NCBI GenBank assembly: GCA_044870245.1
Contig: JBIOYR010000124.1
Location: forward strand, 1-64,000
Direction of reading: 5' to 3'
DNA: 64,000 nt
Source: DATAFF01 sp044870245
Lineage (GTDB): Bacteria; Pseudomonadota; Alphaproteobacteria; Rhizobiales; Aestuariivirgaceae
Shown: positions 17,940-25,890 of the stretch, piece by piece
Position numbering within the stretch: position 1 is the first letter of the stretch
How the letters are laid out: each line of letters begins with the position of its first letter
The notes under the pieces: model-generated
What the model was told of the DNA's origin: nothing
The model's database searches: none
What the model saw: the letters and a program-made list of their open reading frames with translations, nothing else
Translations under genes and position numbers: made by a program

Positions 17940-18881
17940 TCAGCCCCTCTGCCGGGCGATGAGACCGAGCATGTTGACGAGGAGGCGCACTGCCGTGACA
18001 GCGCCAATTCCGCCAATGTCGCGCTCGGGCATGAATTCGACGATCGCAAAGGCCGCGATTGGTGCCCGCTCCGCCACGCCATGCAGGATCCGCACCGCAT
18101 GCCAATAGGAGAGCCCGCCTGGAGCCGGTGCGATGACGCCTGGCATGATCGCCGGATCGAGTGCATCGCAGTCGAAATTGATGATGACCGGCTGGCCCTT
18201 CGGCACGAGCTCGATGACCTGGTCCGTCCCGGCGCCGTCAACGGCACGTGCCGGCACGAAACTGACGCCGTGGCGCCGCGCATCCGCGTAATCGCTGACC
18301 CGTGCCGAGCCGATGCCGCGCTGGCCGACCTGGATGATCCGCTCGATATGCGCCATCTCCGAGGCGCGCCGCATCGTCGAGGACAGTCCGAGCCGCTCGC
18401 CCATGACCTCGTCGCGCCAGTCTATGTGGGCGTCGATCTGAAGCAGGGTCAGAGGCCCGCGCCCGGCAAAGGCTTGAAACATCGGTATCGGCACCGAATC
18501 GTCGCCGCCGATCACCACCGGCACTGCCCCGCGCTCGAGAATTGTCGCGACGGTGTCGCGTATGCCGTTACGGTTTTGGGCTGGATTGCCCTCGTCATAA
18601 CCAAGATCGCCGAGATCTGCGGCCGCGACCGTTCCCGAGGGGAAGATCGGGCCGCCAAGATCGAAATCGATATGCGTCACATTGGCGGCATAGGCGGCGC
18701 TCGCCAGGCGGATCGCCCCCGGTGCTTCGGCACAATAGGCGCCGACCGACGGATAGGGGGTGGCGGCCGGCGCACCGATGATGCCGATTGCCGAGGCGAG
18801 CTCGGCGGGCCTGGCCGCGGGAAGACCGAGAAAGGTTGAGGTGGCCTGTGCCCCGAACAATGTGGCAGCGTCACGTTGCAT
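17940..18881 (-). CDS. Ureohydrolase-fold protein (agmatinase/arginase family)
   Basis: A 313-residue member of the arginase/agmatinase superfamily, which hydrolyses guanidino groups with two Mn ions. Metal motifs are QIDAHIDW (D150, H152, D154) and NFDCDALDP (D237, D239). The first motif reads GGDDS (residues 126-129 region), with aspartate D128 where agmatinases and arginases have the metal-binding histidine of GGDHS. The substrate therefore remains open: agmatine, another guanidino compound, or a formimino compound. It is divergent from the amidase gene at 18959 across a 77-bp gap. Confidence 0.82.
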   Translation of the reverse strand: MQRDAATLFGAQATSTFLGLPAARPAELASAIGIIGAPAATPYPSVGAYCAEAPGAIRLASAAYAANVTHIDFDLGGPIFPSGTVAAADLGDLGYDEGNPAQNRNGIRDTVATILERGAVPVVIGGDDSVPIPMFQAFAGRGPLTLLQIDAHIDWRDEVMGERLGLSSTMRRASEMAHIERIIQVGQRGIGSARVSDYADARRHGVSFVPARAVDGAGTDQVIELVPKGQPVIINFDCDALDPAIMPGVIAPAPGGLSYWHAVRILHGVAERAPIAAFAIVEFMPERDIGGIGAVTAVRLLVNMLGLIARQRG

Positions 18882-18958
18882 GGCGGGTTTATATGCTATG
18901 ACTGAGATCCGCAGGGTGGAAAAAGCACCATGGTCGGTATGCGTTGGTGACGGCAGCG

Positions 18959-20362
18959 ATGGCGAAAGATCTCGCTTGGTTCTCGGCGGTCAAGTTGCTG
19001 AAGGGCTACAAGAAGCGCCGCTTTTCTCCGGTCGAGGTGACCTCGGCCATTCTCGACCGCATCGCCTCTCACAACGGCGCGCTCAACGCCTTCTGTCACG
19101 TCGATGCCGAGGGGGCGCTCAATGCTGCCAGGGCGTCCGAGCGGCGCTGGGCGAAAGGTGCCCCACAGGGCCGTCTCGATGGCGTTCCGGTCAGCATCAA
19201 GGACCTCATCCTGACCGCCGGCATGCCGACGCTCCGCGGCTCGCAGACCGTCGATCGCCATCAGCCATTCGACATCGATGCCCCGGTGACCGCGCGACTG
19301 AAGGAGAGCGGCGCCATCATTCTTGGCAAGACCACAACTCCGGAATTCGGCTGGAAGGGCGTCACCGACTCGCCCCTGACCGGCATCACCCGCAATCCCT
19401 GGGACCGGACCAAGACACCGGGAGGCTCATCCGGCGGAGCAGCCGTGGCTGTCGCTACCGGCATGGGGCCGCTGGCGATCGGGACCGATGGTGGCGGCTC
19501 GATTCGCATCCCTGCCGGCTTCACCGGCATTTTCGGCTTGAAGCCTTCCTTCGGCCGCGTGCCGGCCTGGCCGCTCAGCCCGTTCGGCACGGTGGCCCAT
19601 GTCGGGCCGATGGCGCGCAGCGTCGAGGACGCCGCGATCATGCTCAATGTCATCTCCGAGCCCGATGCCCGGGACTGGCACGCGCTGCCCTATGACGGAC
19701 GCGATTTCGCCGCCGGCCTGTACAAGGGTATCGAGGGCTTCCGCATCGCCTTCAGCCCGCGCCTCGGCCATGCCGAGGTCGATCCGGAGGTGGCACGAAT
19801 GGTGCGCCAGGCCGTGCGGGTGCTGCGCGACCTCGGCGCCAAGGTCGAGGAGGTCGACCCTGGCTTTACCGACCCGCTATCCGAGTTTCGCGTCCTGTGG
19901 TGGAGCGGCGCCCGGACATTGGCAGCCGGCATTCCCGAAGCGAAGCGCCATTTGTTCGAGCGCGATTTCGCTGACGTCGTGTCAAGCGCCTCATCCATCA
20001 GTCTCGATGACTATCTCGGCGCCATTGCCCGCCGCGGTCAGCTGGGTGCCGCCATGCGACAGTTCATGGCGCGGTTCGACCTGCTGGTGACGCCGACCTT
20101 GCCGATCCCGGCATTCGAGGCAGGCAAGCTGGCGCCGAAGGTCGATGACAGTGGAAAATGGGTCAACTGGACCCCGTTCACCTATCCGTTCAACCTGACC
20201 CAGCAGCCGGCAGCCAGCATTTGCTGCGGCTTCACCCGCAAGGGGCTGCCGGTCGGGCTTCAGCTGGTCGGACGGATGTTCGACGACCATACCGTCATGC
20301 GATCCGCCTTCGCCTATGAGCAGGCGACCAATTGGCGGCGGCAGCGTCCGCCTTCAACGTGA
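18959..20362 (+). CDS. Amidase (amidase-signature family)
   Basis: A 467-residue amidase-signature hydrolase. The Ser-cisSer-Lys triad is visible: K81 in VPVSIKDLI, the cis-serine in TPGGSSGGAAVA (157/158) and the nucleophile S181 in GTDGGGSIRIPAGF. Family members cleave simple amides or act as GatA; without GatB/GatC neighbours and with this divergence it is more likely a catabolic amidase. The ATG at 18959 is preferred, with TTG/GTG alternatives 12-15 bases upstream. The divergent ureohydrolase neighbour suggests a shared theme of amide or guanidino nitrogen release (inference). Confidence 0.88.
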   Translation: MAKDLAWFSAVKLLKGYKKRRFSPVEVTSAILDRIASHNGALNAFCHVDAEGALNAARASERRWAKGAPQGRLDGVPVSIKDLILTAGMPTLRGSQTVDRHQPFDIDAPVTARLKESGAIILGKTTTPEFGWKGVTDSPLTGITRNPWDRTKTPGGSSGGAAVAVATGMGPLAIGTDGGGSIRIPAGFTGIFGLKPSFGRVPAWPLSPFGTVAHVGPMARSVEDAAIMLNVISEPDARDWHALPYDGRDFAAGLYKGIEGFRIAFSPRLGHAEVDPEVARMVRQAVRVLRDLGAKVEEVDPGFTDPLSEFRVLWWSGARTLAAGIPEAKRHLFERDFADVVSSASSISLDDYLGAIARRGQLGAAMRQFMARFDLLVTPTLPIPAFEAGKLAPKVDDSGKWVNWTPFTYPFNLTQQPAASICCGFTRKGLPVGLQLVGRMFDDHTVMRSAFAYEQATNWRRQRPPST

Positions 20363-20375
20363 AGGGCAGGACCGG

Positions 20376-20924
20376 ATGAACCGGAGCCCGGAAACCCTGC
20401 TTGCGACCGTCGGCCGGGGCGATCGGGCGGCCTTTGCCGAGCTTTATCGCGCAACCGCCCCGAAACTAATGGGAATCGCCCTGCGTATTCTGACGCGAAG
20501 AGAACTCGCTGAAGAAGCCTTGCAGGAGACCTATGTGCGGGCGTGGCAGAAAGCATCCCAGTTCGATCCCGCCCTCGGCTCGGCGGCGGCCTGGCTCGCC
20601 GCCATTTGCCGCAATCAGGCGATCGATATCCGCCGCCGCCAGGCCGAGCGCATCGCCGGGCTGAGCGACGCCCTGGCCGAGGACCGGGTCGATGCGGCCG
20701 ATCCGGACGGGGTTCTGGAAATGGCAGGGAGCCAAGGCGCCCTCAAGGCCTGCCTCGACCAGCTGCCGGAGAACCGCCGTCAGCTGGTGGTGAGGGCCTA
20801 TCTCGAAGGCTTGACCCGGGAGGAGCTTGCCGCCGTCTATCGCATGCCCGTCAACACGGTGAAGACCAATCTGCGCCGCAGCCTCATCGAACTCCGGAGG
20901 TGTCTCGATGGCCAGCCCGGATAA
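20376..20924 (+). CDS. ECF sigma factor (RpoE/SigK type)
   Basis: A 182-residue extracytoplasmic-function sigma factor. Region 2 is near residues 20-85 (FAELYRATAPKLMGIALRIL, EEALQETYVRAWQKA) and region 4 near 125-178 (LDQLPENRRQLVVRAYLEG, then TREELAAVYRMPVNTVKTNLRR). AGGGCAGGA precedes the ATG. Its stop overlaps the start of the next gene, an RskA-like anti-sigma factor, by 17 bases, so the pair is co-translated. It follows the amidase by 13 bp and may also be read through from it. Confidence 0.93.
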   Translation: MNRSPETLLATVGRGDRAAFAELYRATAPKLMGIALRILTRRELAEEALQETYVRAWQKASQFDPALGSAAAWLAAICRNQAIDIRRRQAERIAGLSDALAEDRVDAADPDGVLEMAGSQGALKACLDQLPENRRQLVVRAYLEGLTREELAAVYRMPVNTVKTNLRRSLIELRRCLDGQPG

Positions 20925-21633
20925 TCCCGAGGACCGCGAGGTCCTTGCTGGCGAATATGTGCTCGGAACCCTTGATCCCGCAGAACGGGCCGAAGCCGAG
21001 CGCCTGCGCGCCAGCGACCCCGATTTCGCCAATGCAATCGCGGCGTGGGAGCACCGGCTCGATCCGCTCAATGCGAGGGTCGTCTCCGTCGCTCCGCCGG
21101 AAGGCCTTTTCCAGCGCATCGAGCAGCGGCTCGGCGAAGCCGAGGCGCGGGCCGTCCCGCCCTCGGCCACGATCATCACGCTCGAGCGCCGGGTGCGCTA
21201 TTGGCGCGCCGCGACCGTCGCCATGGCGGCGCTCGCTGCGTCCTTGATCGGCTTTATCGTTGCGGCACCGCGCGAGCCTGTCGCCCAGCGCTTCGTGGCA
21301 GCGGTCCAGCAGGGCGACCAGCAGCCCGTTTTCGTGGTGGCAGTCGATACCGCCAAGGGCATCATCGCCGTCCGCCCGGTTGCGGTGCAGCCACCCGAAT
21401 CGGGTCGCGACTACGAGCTCTGGGCAGTGGGCGGTGGCCGTCCGCGGCCGCAGTCCCTTGGCCTGATCGCGCTGAAGGACGTGAACCTGCCGGTGGCGCG
21501 CCTCGAGAGCGACAAGGCGGCGACGATCGGCGACACCGTCTTTGCCGTGAGCCTCGAGCCGCGCGGCGGCTCGCCGACCGGCCAGCCAACCGGCCCGGTT
21601 CTATGGACCGGCAAGCTCGTGCCCGTCGATTGA
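20908..21633 (+). CDS. RskA-type anti-sigma factor
   Basis: A 241-residue single-pass membrane anti-sigma factor. The cytoplasmic N-terminus has the anti-sigma helices (REVLAGEYVLGTLDPAERAEAERL), a transmembrane helix lies near residues 96-115 (ATVAMAALAASLIGFIVAA), and a C-terminal extracytoplasmic RskA domain contains YELWAVGGG and FAVSLEPRGGSPTG. It is expected to hold the upstream ECF sigma factor at the membrane until proteolysis or a signal releases it. No zinc-binding HxxxCxxC motif is seen, so it is not of the ZAS/ChrR class. Confidence 0.9.
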   Translation: MASPDNPEDREVLAGEYVLGTLDPAERAEAERLRASDPDFANAIAAWEHRLDPLNARVVSVAPPEGLFQRIEQRLGEAEARAVPPSATIITLERRVRYWRAATVAMAALAASLIGFIVAAPREPVAQRFVAAVQQGDQQPVFVVAVDTAKGIIAVRPVAVQPPESGRDYELWAVGGGRPRPQSLGLIALKDVNLPVARLESDKAATIGDTVFAVSLEPRGGSPTGQPTGPVLWTGKLVPVD

Positions 21634-21680
21634 GGGGAACGCGAAGGGGGCCCGGAATGGCCGAGACCCCTGCGTTTTGC

Positions 21681-21944
21681 TCAGCTGGTGCGCAGGCCGC
21701 GGCGCTGGCGCCGATGGTGCGCCATCCGCTCGATTTCATAGATCGGGTCGACCGAGATCGGCAACCGCATGACCGCCATCACATCATGCCGCGACAGGCC
21801 GATATCGCTGAGGACATGATCCTCGAGCAGTGCCAGGCGATGAAGGGTACGGCGCCGCCACAGATTGCGGGCCAACCGGCCAAGCAGGCCGAATGACCAG
21901 CCGGCCTCCCGATGTTCCGATTCGTGCAGAGCGTATTCACGCAT
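21681..21944 (-). CDS. DUF1127 domain small protein
   Basis: An 87-residue arginine-rich protein ending in a DUF1127 motif (LEDHVLSDIGLSRHDV), preceded by a basic segment LLGRLARNLWRRRT. Short DUF1127 proteins in alphaproteobacteria have been linked to RNA turnover and phosphate or carbon metabolism; that role is family knowledge, not visible here. AAAGGAAA lies eight bases before the ATG. The gene is divergent from the MocR regulator at 22110, so their promoters share a 165-bp region. Confidence 0.82.
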   Translation of the reverse strand: MREYALHESEHREAGWSFGLLGRLARNLWRRRTLHRLALLEDHVLSDIGLSRHDVMAVMRLPISVDPIYEIERMAHHRRQRRGLRTS

Positions 21945-22042
21945 GGGGTTTCCTTTCCGTGGGATTCCCGGCGCCGCTCTGCGGGCCGGTCATGTGGGGA
22001 ATTGTCGCTGTACCATTATGTCCATTTACCCTACCGCGACCG

Positions 22043-22071
22043 TTGTATTGGTTGCGTGCAATGTCTATAAT
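22043..22071 (+). promoter_or_regulatory. Sigma-70 promoter for the MocR gene
   Basis: TTGTAT (22043-22048), a 17-base spacer, then a perfect TATAAT (22066-22071). A transcript would start near 22078, leaving about 32 untranslated bases before the ATG at 22110. Confidence 0.6.
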
Positions 22072-22101
22072 CGTCGACGAATGTATCGGTCAATGGAAAC
22101 A

Positions 22102-22116
22102 TTGTCACCATGACAA
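22102..22116. promoter_or_regulatory. Perfect palindrome over the MocR start codon
   Basis: TTGTCA-CCA-TGACAA is a perfect 6+6 inverted repeat containing the ATG (22110-22112). It could be an autoregulatory operator or an mRNA hairpin that limits translation initiation. Assignment is inference. Confidence 0.35.
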
Positions 22117-23492
22117 ATTGGACACCAAGTCTCGATCCTCAGCTCCCCCGCTATCTCGCAATCGCGCAAGCCATTGCCGCAGACTTGGAATCCGGTCGTC
22201 TCGCACCGGGCGACAAGCTGCCCACGCATCGCGCGCTTGCATGGCAGCTTGGCGTCACCGTTGGGACCGTCACCCGCGCCTATCAGGAAGCTGAGAGGCG
22301 CGGTCTCGTTTCGGGCGAGGTGGGCCGCGGCAGCTTCCTGCGCGATCCGCTGGCCAGGCGGAGCGCCGCCGTCACCGCCGGTGAGCGCGGTCCTCTCGAC
22401 CTCCAGGGCGCGGTGCCGCCACGGGTCTGCGATCCCGCCGATTTCGATCAGGCATTGATGCGTTTGATGGCCGATCCGCAGCGACTGGACCATCTCGATT
22501 ATCCGCCGGTCGCCGGCCTGCCCGAGCATCGCGACATGGCCCGCTCATGGCTCCGCCGGGCCGGCGTGGACGTTGCGGCGAACCAGGTCGTGCTCACCGC
22601 CGGCGCCCAGCATGGACTCCTTGCCATTCTTGGCACCATCGCCCGCGCCGGCGAGACCCTGCTGGTCGAGCCGCTGACTTATCCGACGGTGCAACCCATT
22701 GCCCGCCAGCTGGGCTTGCGGCTCGAGCCGCTTCAGGCGGATGATGAGGGCATTCTCCCCGAGTCGCTGGAGCATGCGGCTCGCAATGGCCCCGGCCGGG
22801 CTCTCTATCTCGTCCCGACCCTGCACAATCCGACCAGCATCGTGCTGAGCGAAGAGCGCCGACGCGCCATTGCCGCCATTGCCCAGGACCACAACCTCAC
22901 CATCATCGAGGACGACATCTTCCGCCTGCTTCTGACCGATGCACCCCCGACGCTGCAGTCACTGGCGCCGGAGCGCAGCTGGTACATCAGCAGCCTGTCG
23001 AAGACGGTGGCACCTGGCCTCCGGATCGGCTTCGTTGCCGCCCCGCCGAAACAGATCGAGAACTTGGTGCGCACCATGTTCGCGACCGGCGGCAGGGCCG
23101 TCGGGATCACTGCCCATATCGCGCAAGGCTGGGTCGAGACCGGCGTCGCTCAGCGCATTCTCGGCAATATCCGCACCGAGCTCGAACTGCGCCGCGCCGC
23201 AGTCCTTGCCACCCTCGAAGGATTCCAGCTGCAATGCACTCCGGGGTCGCCATTCGCCTGGGTGACCCTGCCGGAGTACTGGCGACCCATCGAGTTCGTG
23301 TCGGCGGCGCTTGCCATGGGAATCAAGCTCTCGCCCGGCGATGCCTTTGCGGTCGACCGCTCGGTGCCGTGCAATGGCATACGGCTCTGCTTCGGTGGCT
23401 CCCCCTCGCTCCCGCTCCTGGTCCAAGCTTGCGAGCAGCTCGCCCGCCTCGCCGCCGAGGAGCCGGTGGCGCATTATCAGTCGATGGCTTGA
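22110..23492 (+). CDS. MocR-family GntR/aminotransferase-like regulator
   Basis: A 460-residue fusion of a GntR winged helix (YLAIAQAIAADLESGRLAPGDKLPTHRALAWQLGVTVGTVTRAY, residues about 14-57) and a fold-type I aminotransferase domain used as an effector sensor. PLP-site features include AGAQHGLLAI, NPTSIVLSEERR, EDDIFRLL and the Schiff-base lysine in YISSLSKTVAPGLRIGF. MocR proteins bind PLP or its adducts and regulate a neighbouring gene; here the divergent DUF1127 gene and itself are the nearest candidates. It is convergent with carA. Confidence 0.92.
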   Translation: MTNWTPSLDPQLPRYLAIAQAIAADLESGRLAPGDKLPTHRALAWQLGVTVGTVTRAYQEAERRGLVSGEVGRGSFLRDPLARRSAAVTAGERGPLDLQGAVPPRVCDPADFDQALMRLMADPQRLDHLDYPPVAGLPEHRDMARSWLRRAGVDVAANQVVLTAGAQHGLLAILGTIARAGETLLVEPLTYPTVQPIARQLGLRLEPLQADDEGILPESLEHAARNGPGRALYLVPTLHNPTSIVLSEERRRAIAAIAQDHNLTIIEDDIFRLLLTDAPPTLQSLAPERSWYISSLSKTVAPGLRIGFVAAPPKQIENLVRTMFATGGRAVGITAHIAQGWVETGVAQRILGNIRTELELRRAAVLATLEGFQLQCTPGSPFAWVTLPEYWRPIEFVSAALAMGIKLSPGDAFAVDRSVPCNGIRLCFGGSPSLPLLVQACEQLARLAAEEPVAHYQSMA

Positions 23493-23507
23493 TTTCCCAA
23501 CCGCCAG

Positions 23508-24746
23508 CTATTTCTTCGCCTTCCCCATCTGGGCGATGAAGCGCTCGAAGAGATAGTGGCTGTCCTGCGGCCCCGGTGACGCCTCCGGATGATACTGCAC
23601 CGAGAACACCGGCCGGTCCTTGAGCTGAAGGCCGCAATTCGACCCGTCGAACAGCGATACATGAGTTTCGACCACGGTCGGGGGCAGGCTCTCGCGATCC
23701 ACTGAAAAGCCGTGGTTCATCGAGGTGATCTCGACCTTGCCGGTGGTGAAATCCTTCACCGGATGGTTGGCGCCATGATGACCCTGATGCATCTTCATCG
23801 TCTTGCCGCCGAGCGCGATGGCCAGCATCTGGTGGCCGAGGCAGATGCCGAACACCGGCTTGCCCGATTCGACGAGCTTGACGATCTCGGGCACTGCATA
23901 TTCGCCGGTCGCCGCCGGATCACCGGGCCCGTTCGACAGGAACACGCCATCGGGGTCCATCGCCAGAATGTCCTCCGCGGCCGTGGTCGCCGGCACGATG
24001 GTGACCCGGCAGCCGGTGGCCGCGAGGCTCCGCAGGATGTTGCGCTTGAGCCCGTAATCGACGGCGACCACGTGATAGCGCGGCGCCTGCTGCCGCCCAT
24101 AGCCCTGCTGCCAGTCCCAGCGGGTCTCGTCCCATTCATAGCGTTGCGCCGATGACACTTCGATCGCGAGATCCATGCCCTCGAGGCCGGGCCAGCCTTG
24201 AGCCTCCGCCTTCAACCTGCCGATGTCGAAGACGCCGGCCGGATTGTGGGCGATGACGCCGTTCGGCATTCCCTTGTTGCGGATGTGTGCGGTCAGTGCC
24301 CGCGTATCGATCCCGCCGAGCCCGATGATGCCCCGCGCCTTCAGCCATTGGCTGAAATGGCGGGTGGCCCGGTAATTCGACGGCTCGGATGGCGAAGCCC
24401 GGACGATGCAACCTCTGACACCCGATGAGGCAGCGAGATTCGAGGTCTCGATATCTTCCTCATTCGTCCCGGTGTTACCAATATGTGGAAAGGTGAAGGT
24501 GATGATTTGGCCGGCATAGGAGGGGTCGGTCAAAATCTCCTGATAGCCGGTCATGGCGGTGTTGAAGCAGACCTCGCCGACGGCGCTGCCCTCGGCACCG
24601 AATCCCCGGCCTTCGATGACCGTGCCATCGTCGAGGACGAGCAGCGCCGTCGGGCGCTCCTTCGTCCATCCGCCATGGGCACGCTCGTGCGAACCTGGCT
24701 GCCGCACTGCGCGTTGGAGCGGCAGGGCATTGCTGGTGGAGGTCAT
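23508..24746 (-). CDS. carA: Carbamoyl-phosphate synthase small subunit
   Basis: The glutamine amidotransferase subunit that feeds ammonia to CarB. In 412 residues the N-terminal small-subunit domain (LVLDDGTVIEGRGFGAEG, FNTAMTGYQEILTDPSY) is followed by a class I GATase domain with the nucleophile in FGICLGHQ and the His-Glu pair in FSVQYHPEASPGP. The ATG at 24746 has a GGAG about 11 bases upstream; the frame remains open for 27 further codons. It is divergent from the DUF2937 gene. carB is about 22 kb away, so the two subunits are not an operon. Confidence 0.97.
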   Translation of the reverse strand: MTSTSNALPLQRAVRQPGSHERAHGGWTKERPTALLVLDDGTVIEGRGFGAEGSAVGEVCFNTAMTGYQEILTDPSYAGQIITFTFPHIGNTGTNEEDIETSNLAASSGVRGCIVRASPSEPSNYRATRHFSQWLKARGIIGLGGIDTRALTAHIRNKGMPNGVIAHNPAGVFDIGRLKAEAQGWPGLEGMDLAIEVSSAQRYEWDETRWDWQQGYGRQQAPRYHVVAVDYGLKRNILRSLAATGCRVTIVPATTAAEDILAMDPDGVFLSNGPGDPAATGEYAVPEIVKLVESGKPVFGICLGHQMLAIALGGKTMKMHQGHHGANHPVKDFTTGKVEITSMNHGFSVDRESLPPTVVETHVSLFDGSNCGLQLKDRPVFSVQYHPEASPGPQDSHYLFERFIAQMGKAKK

Positions 24747-24889
24747 GGGGGCGGGATGCTCCTTCGCCGAGCCGGGTGCGTGGCCCGGGCGAGGCCGACG
24801 TAAAGCATGGGCTCGGCGGAGCGTCAACCCGCCGGTCGTGGGTTCGAGGCGGTGTCCCCTGGAATTGGCCGAAGGAGGTCAGGGCTTCC

Positions 24890-25387
24890 ATGCGCATAGT
24901 GTCGATCCTTCCGGTGCTGCTGGGGCTCATCGGCGGCGCGCTCGGCAGCCAGCTGCCGGAATTTTCTCAACAATATCGCCAGCGGCTCGGCGGGGCGCTG
25001 GGCGAGATCGATCGCATCGTGACCGAGTTCGATCGTGACGCCACCGGCAGCGGCCTGTCGCGCGACCAGGCCCTTGCCCAATATGCGACGGCCAACAACG
25101 AGTTTCTCAACGCCCAGGGAAAATCCGTGACGACGACCCTGGCGCGGCGCGACCAGCTGCAGAAGCAGAGCGCCTTGATCGAGCAGGCGCCGCCGCTGAT
25201 GCGGCCGTTCGAGGTCATGCGCTCGCCCGACCCGTCCATCATGAATGGTGCCTGGAAACAGTTCGAGCCGGCGATACCGGTGACTGCGCCAGGGCTCGTC
25301 TGGGGTGCGCTGTCGGCTTTCGTGGGCTGGCTTTTCGGCTCGATCGTGATATTGCCGTTCTCCCGCCGCCGCTATCTTCGGGCCTGA
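24890..25387 (+). CDS. DUF2937 membrane-anchored protein
   Basis: A 165-residue protein with hydrophobic helices at both ends: N-terminal IVSILPVLLGLIGGALGSQL and C-terminal PGLVWGALSAFVGWLFGSIVILPF. Between them is a helical extracytoplasmic stretch (about residues 20-125). This matches the DUF2937 family, whose function is unknown. A strong AAGGAGG lies 11-13 bases before the ATG. It precedes the GatB/YqeY gene on the same strand and may open the transcript leading toward dnaG. Confidence 0.8.
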   Translation: MRIVSILPVLLGLIGGALGSQLPEFSQQYRQRLGGALGEIDRIVTEFDRDATGSGLSRDQALAQYATANNEFLNAQGKSVTTTLARRDQLQKQSALIEQAPPLMRPFEVMRSPDPSIMNGAWKQFEPAIPVTAPGLVWGALSAFVGWLFGSIVILPFSRRRYLRA

Positions 25388-25421
25388 CGTCTGGCCGCGA
25401 ATCAGTGAACGAGGTTTTGCG

Positions 25422-25883
25422 ATGTCCCTCCGTCAAAGGCTGAACGACGAGCTGAAGCAGGCGATGAAGGCCGCCGACAAGCTGAAGGTATCAACCCTGC
25501 GCCTGGTCAACGCCGCCATCAAGGAGCGTGACATCGAGAGCCGAACTGCCGGGCCGGACAGCGGTGTCGGTGAACCCCAGATCCTCGAGGTGCTGAACAA
25601 GATGATCAAGCAGCGCCAGGACTCGCTTGCCGCTTATGAGCAGGCGGGCCGCCAGGATCTGGCGGAGCAGGAGCGCGGCGAGATCGCGATCATCCGCTCC
25701 TTCATGCCCGAGCCGCTGGGGCCCGAGAAGACCAAGGCGGCGATCGAGGAGGCGATTGGCGCCACCAAGGCTGCAAGCGTCAAGGACATGGGAAGGGTGA
25801 TCGCGCATCTGAAGGAGCGCTACACCGGCCGCATGGATTTCGCGACTGTCGGGCCGGCGGTCAGGGCAAGGCTCCAGGGCTGA
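25422..25883 (+). CDS. GatB/YqeY domain protein
   Basis: A 153-residue stand-alone YqeY-type protein that resembles the tail domain of the tRNA amidotransferase subunit GatB. Family-like features: the helical N-terminus MSLRQRLNDELKQAMKAADK, the loop RQDSLAAYEQAGRQDLAEQE and the C-terminal KDMGRVIAHLKERY. The precise function is unproven; it probably binds tRNA or takes part in tRNA amidation. It ends 7 bp before dnaG, an arrangement conserved across Rhizobiales. Confidence 0.92.
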   Translation: MSLRQRLNDELKQAMKAADKLKVSTLRLVNAAIKERDIESRTAGPDSGVGEPQILEVLNKMIKQRQDSLAAYEQAGRQDLAEQERGEIAIIRSFMPEPLGPEKTKAAIEEAIGATKAASVKDMGRVIAHLKERYTGRMDFATVGPAVRARLQG

Positions 25884-25890
25884 GGCCGCA

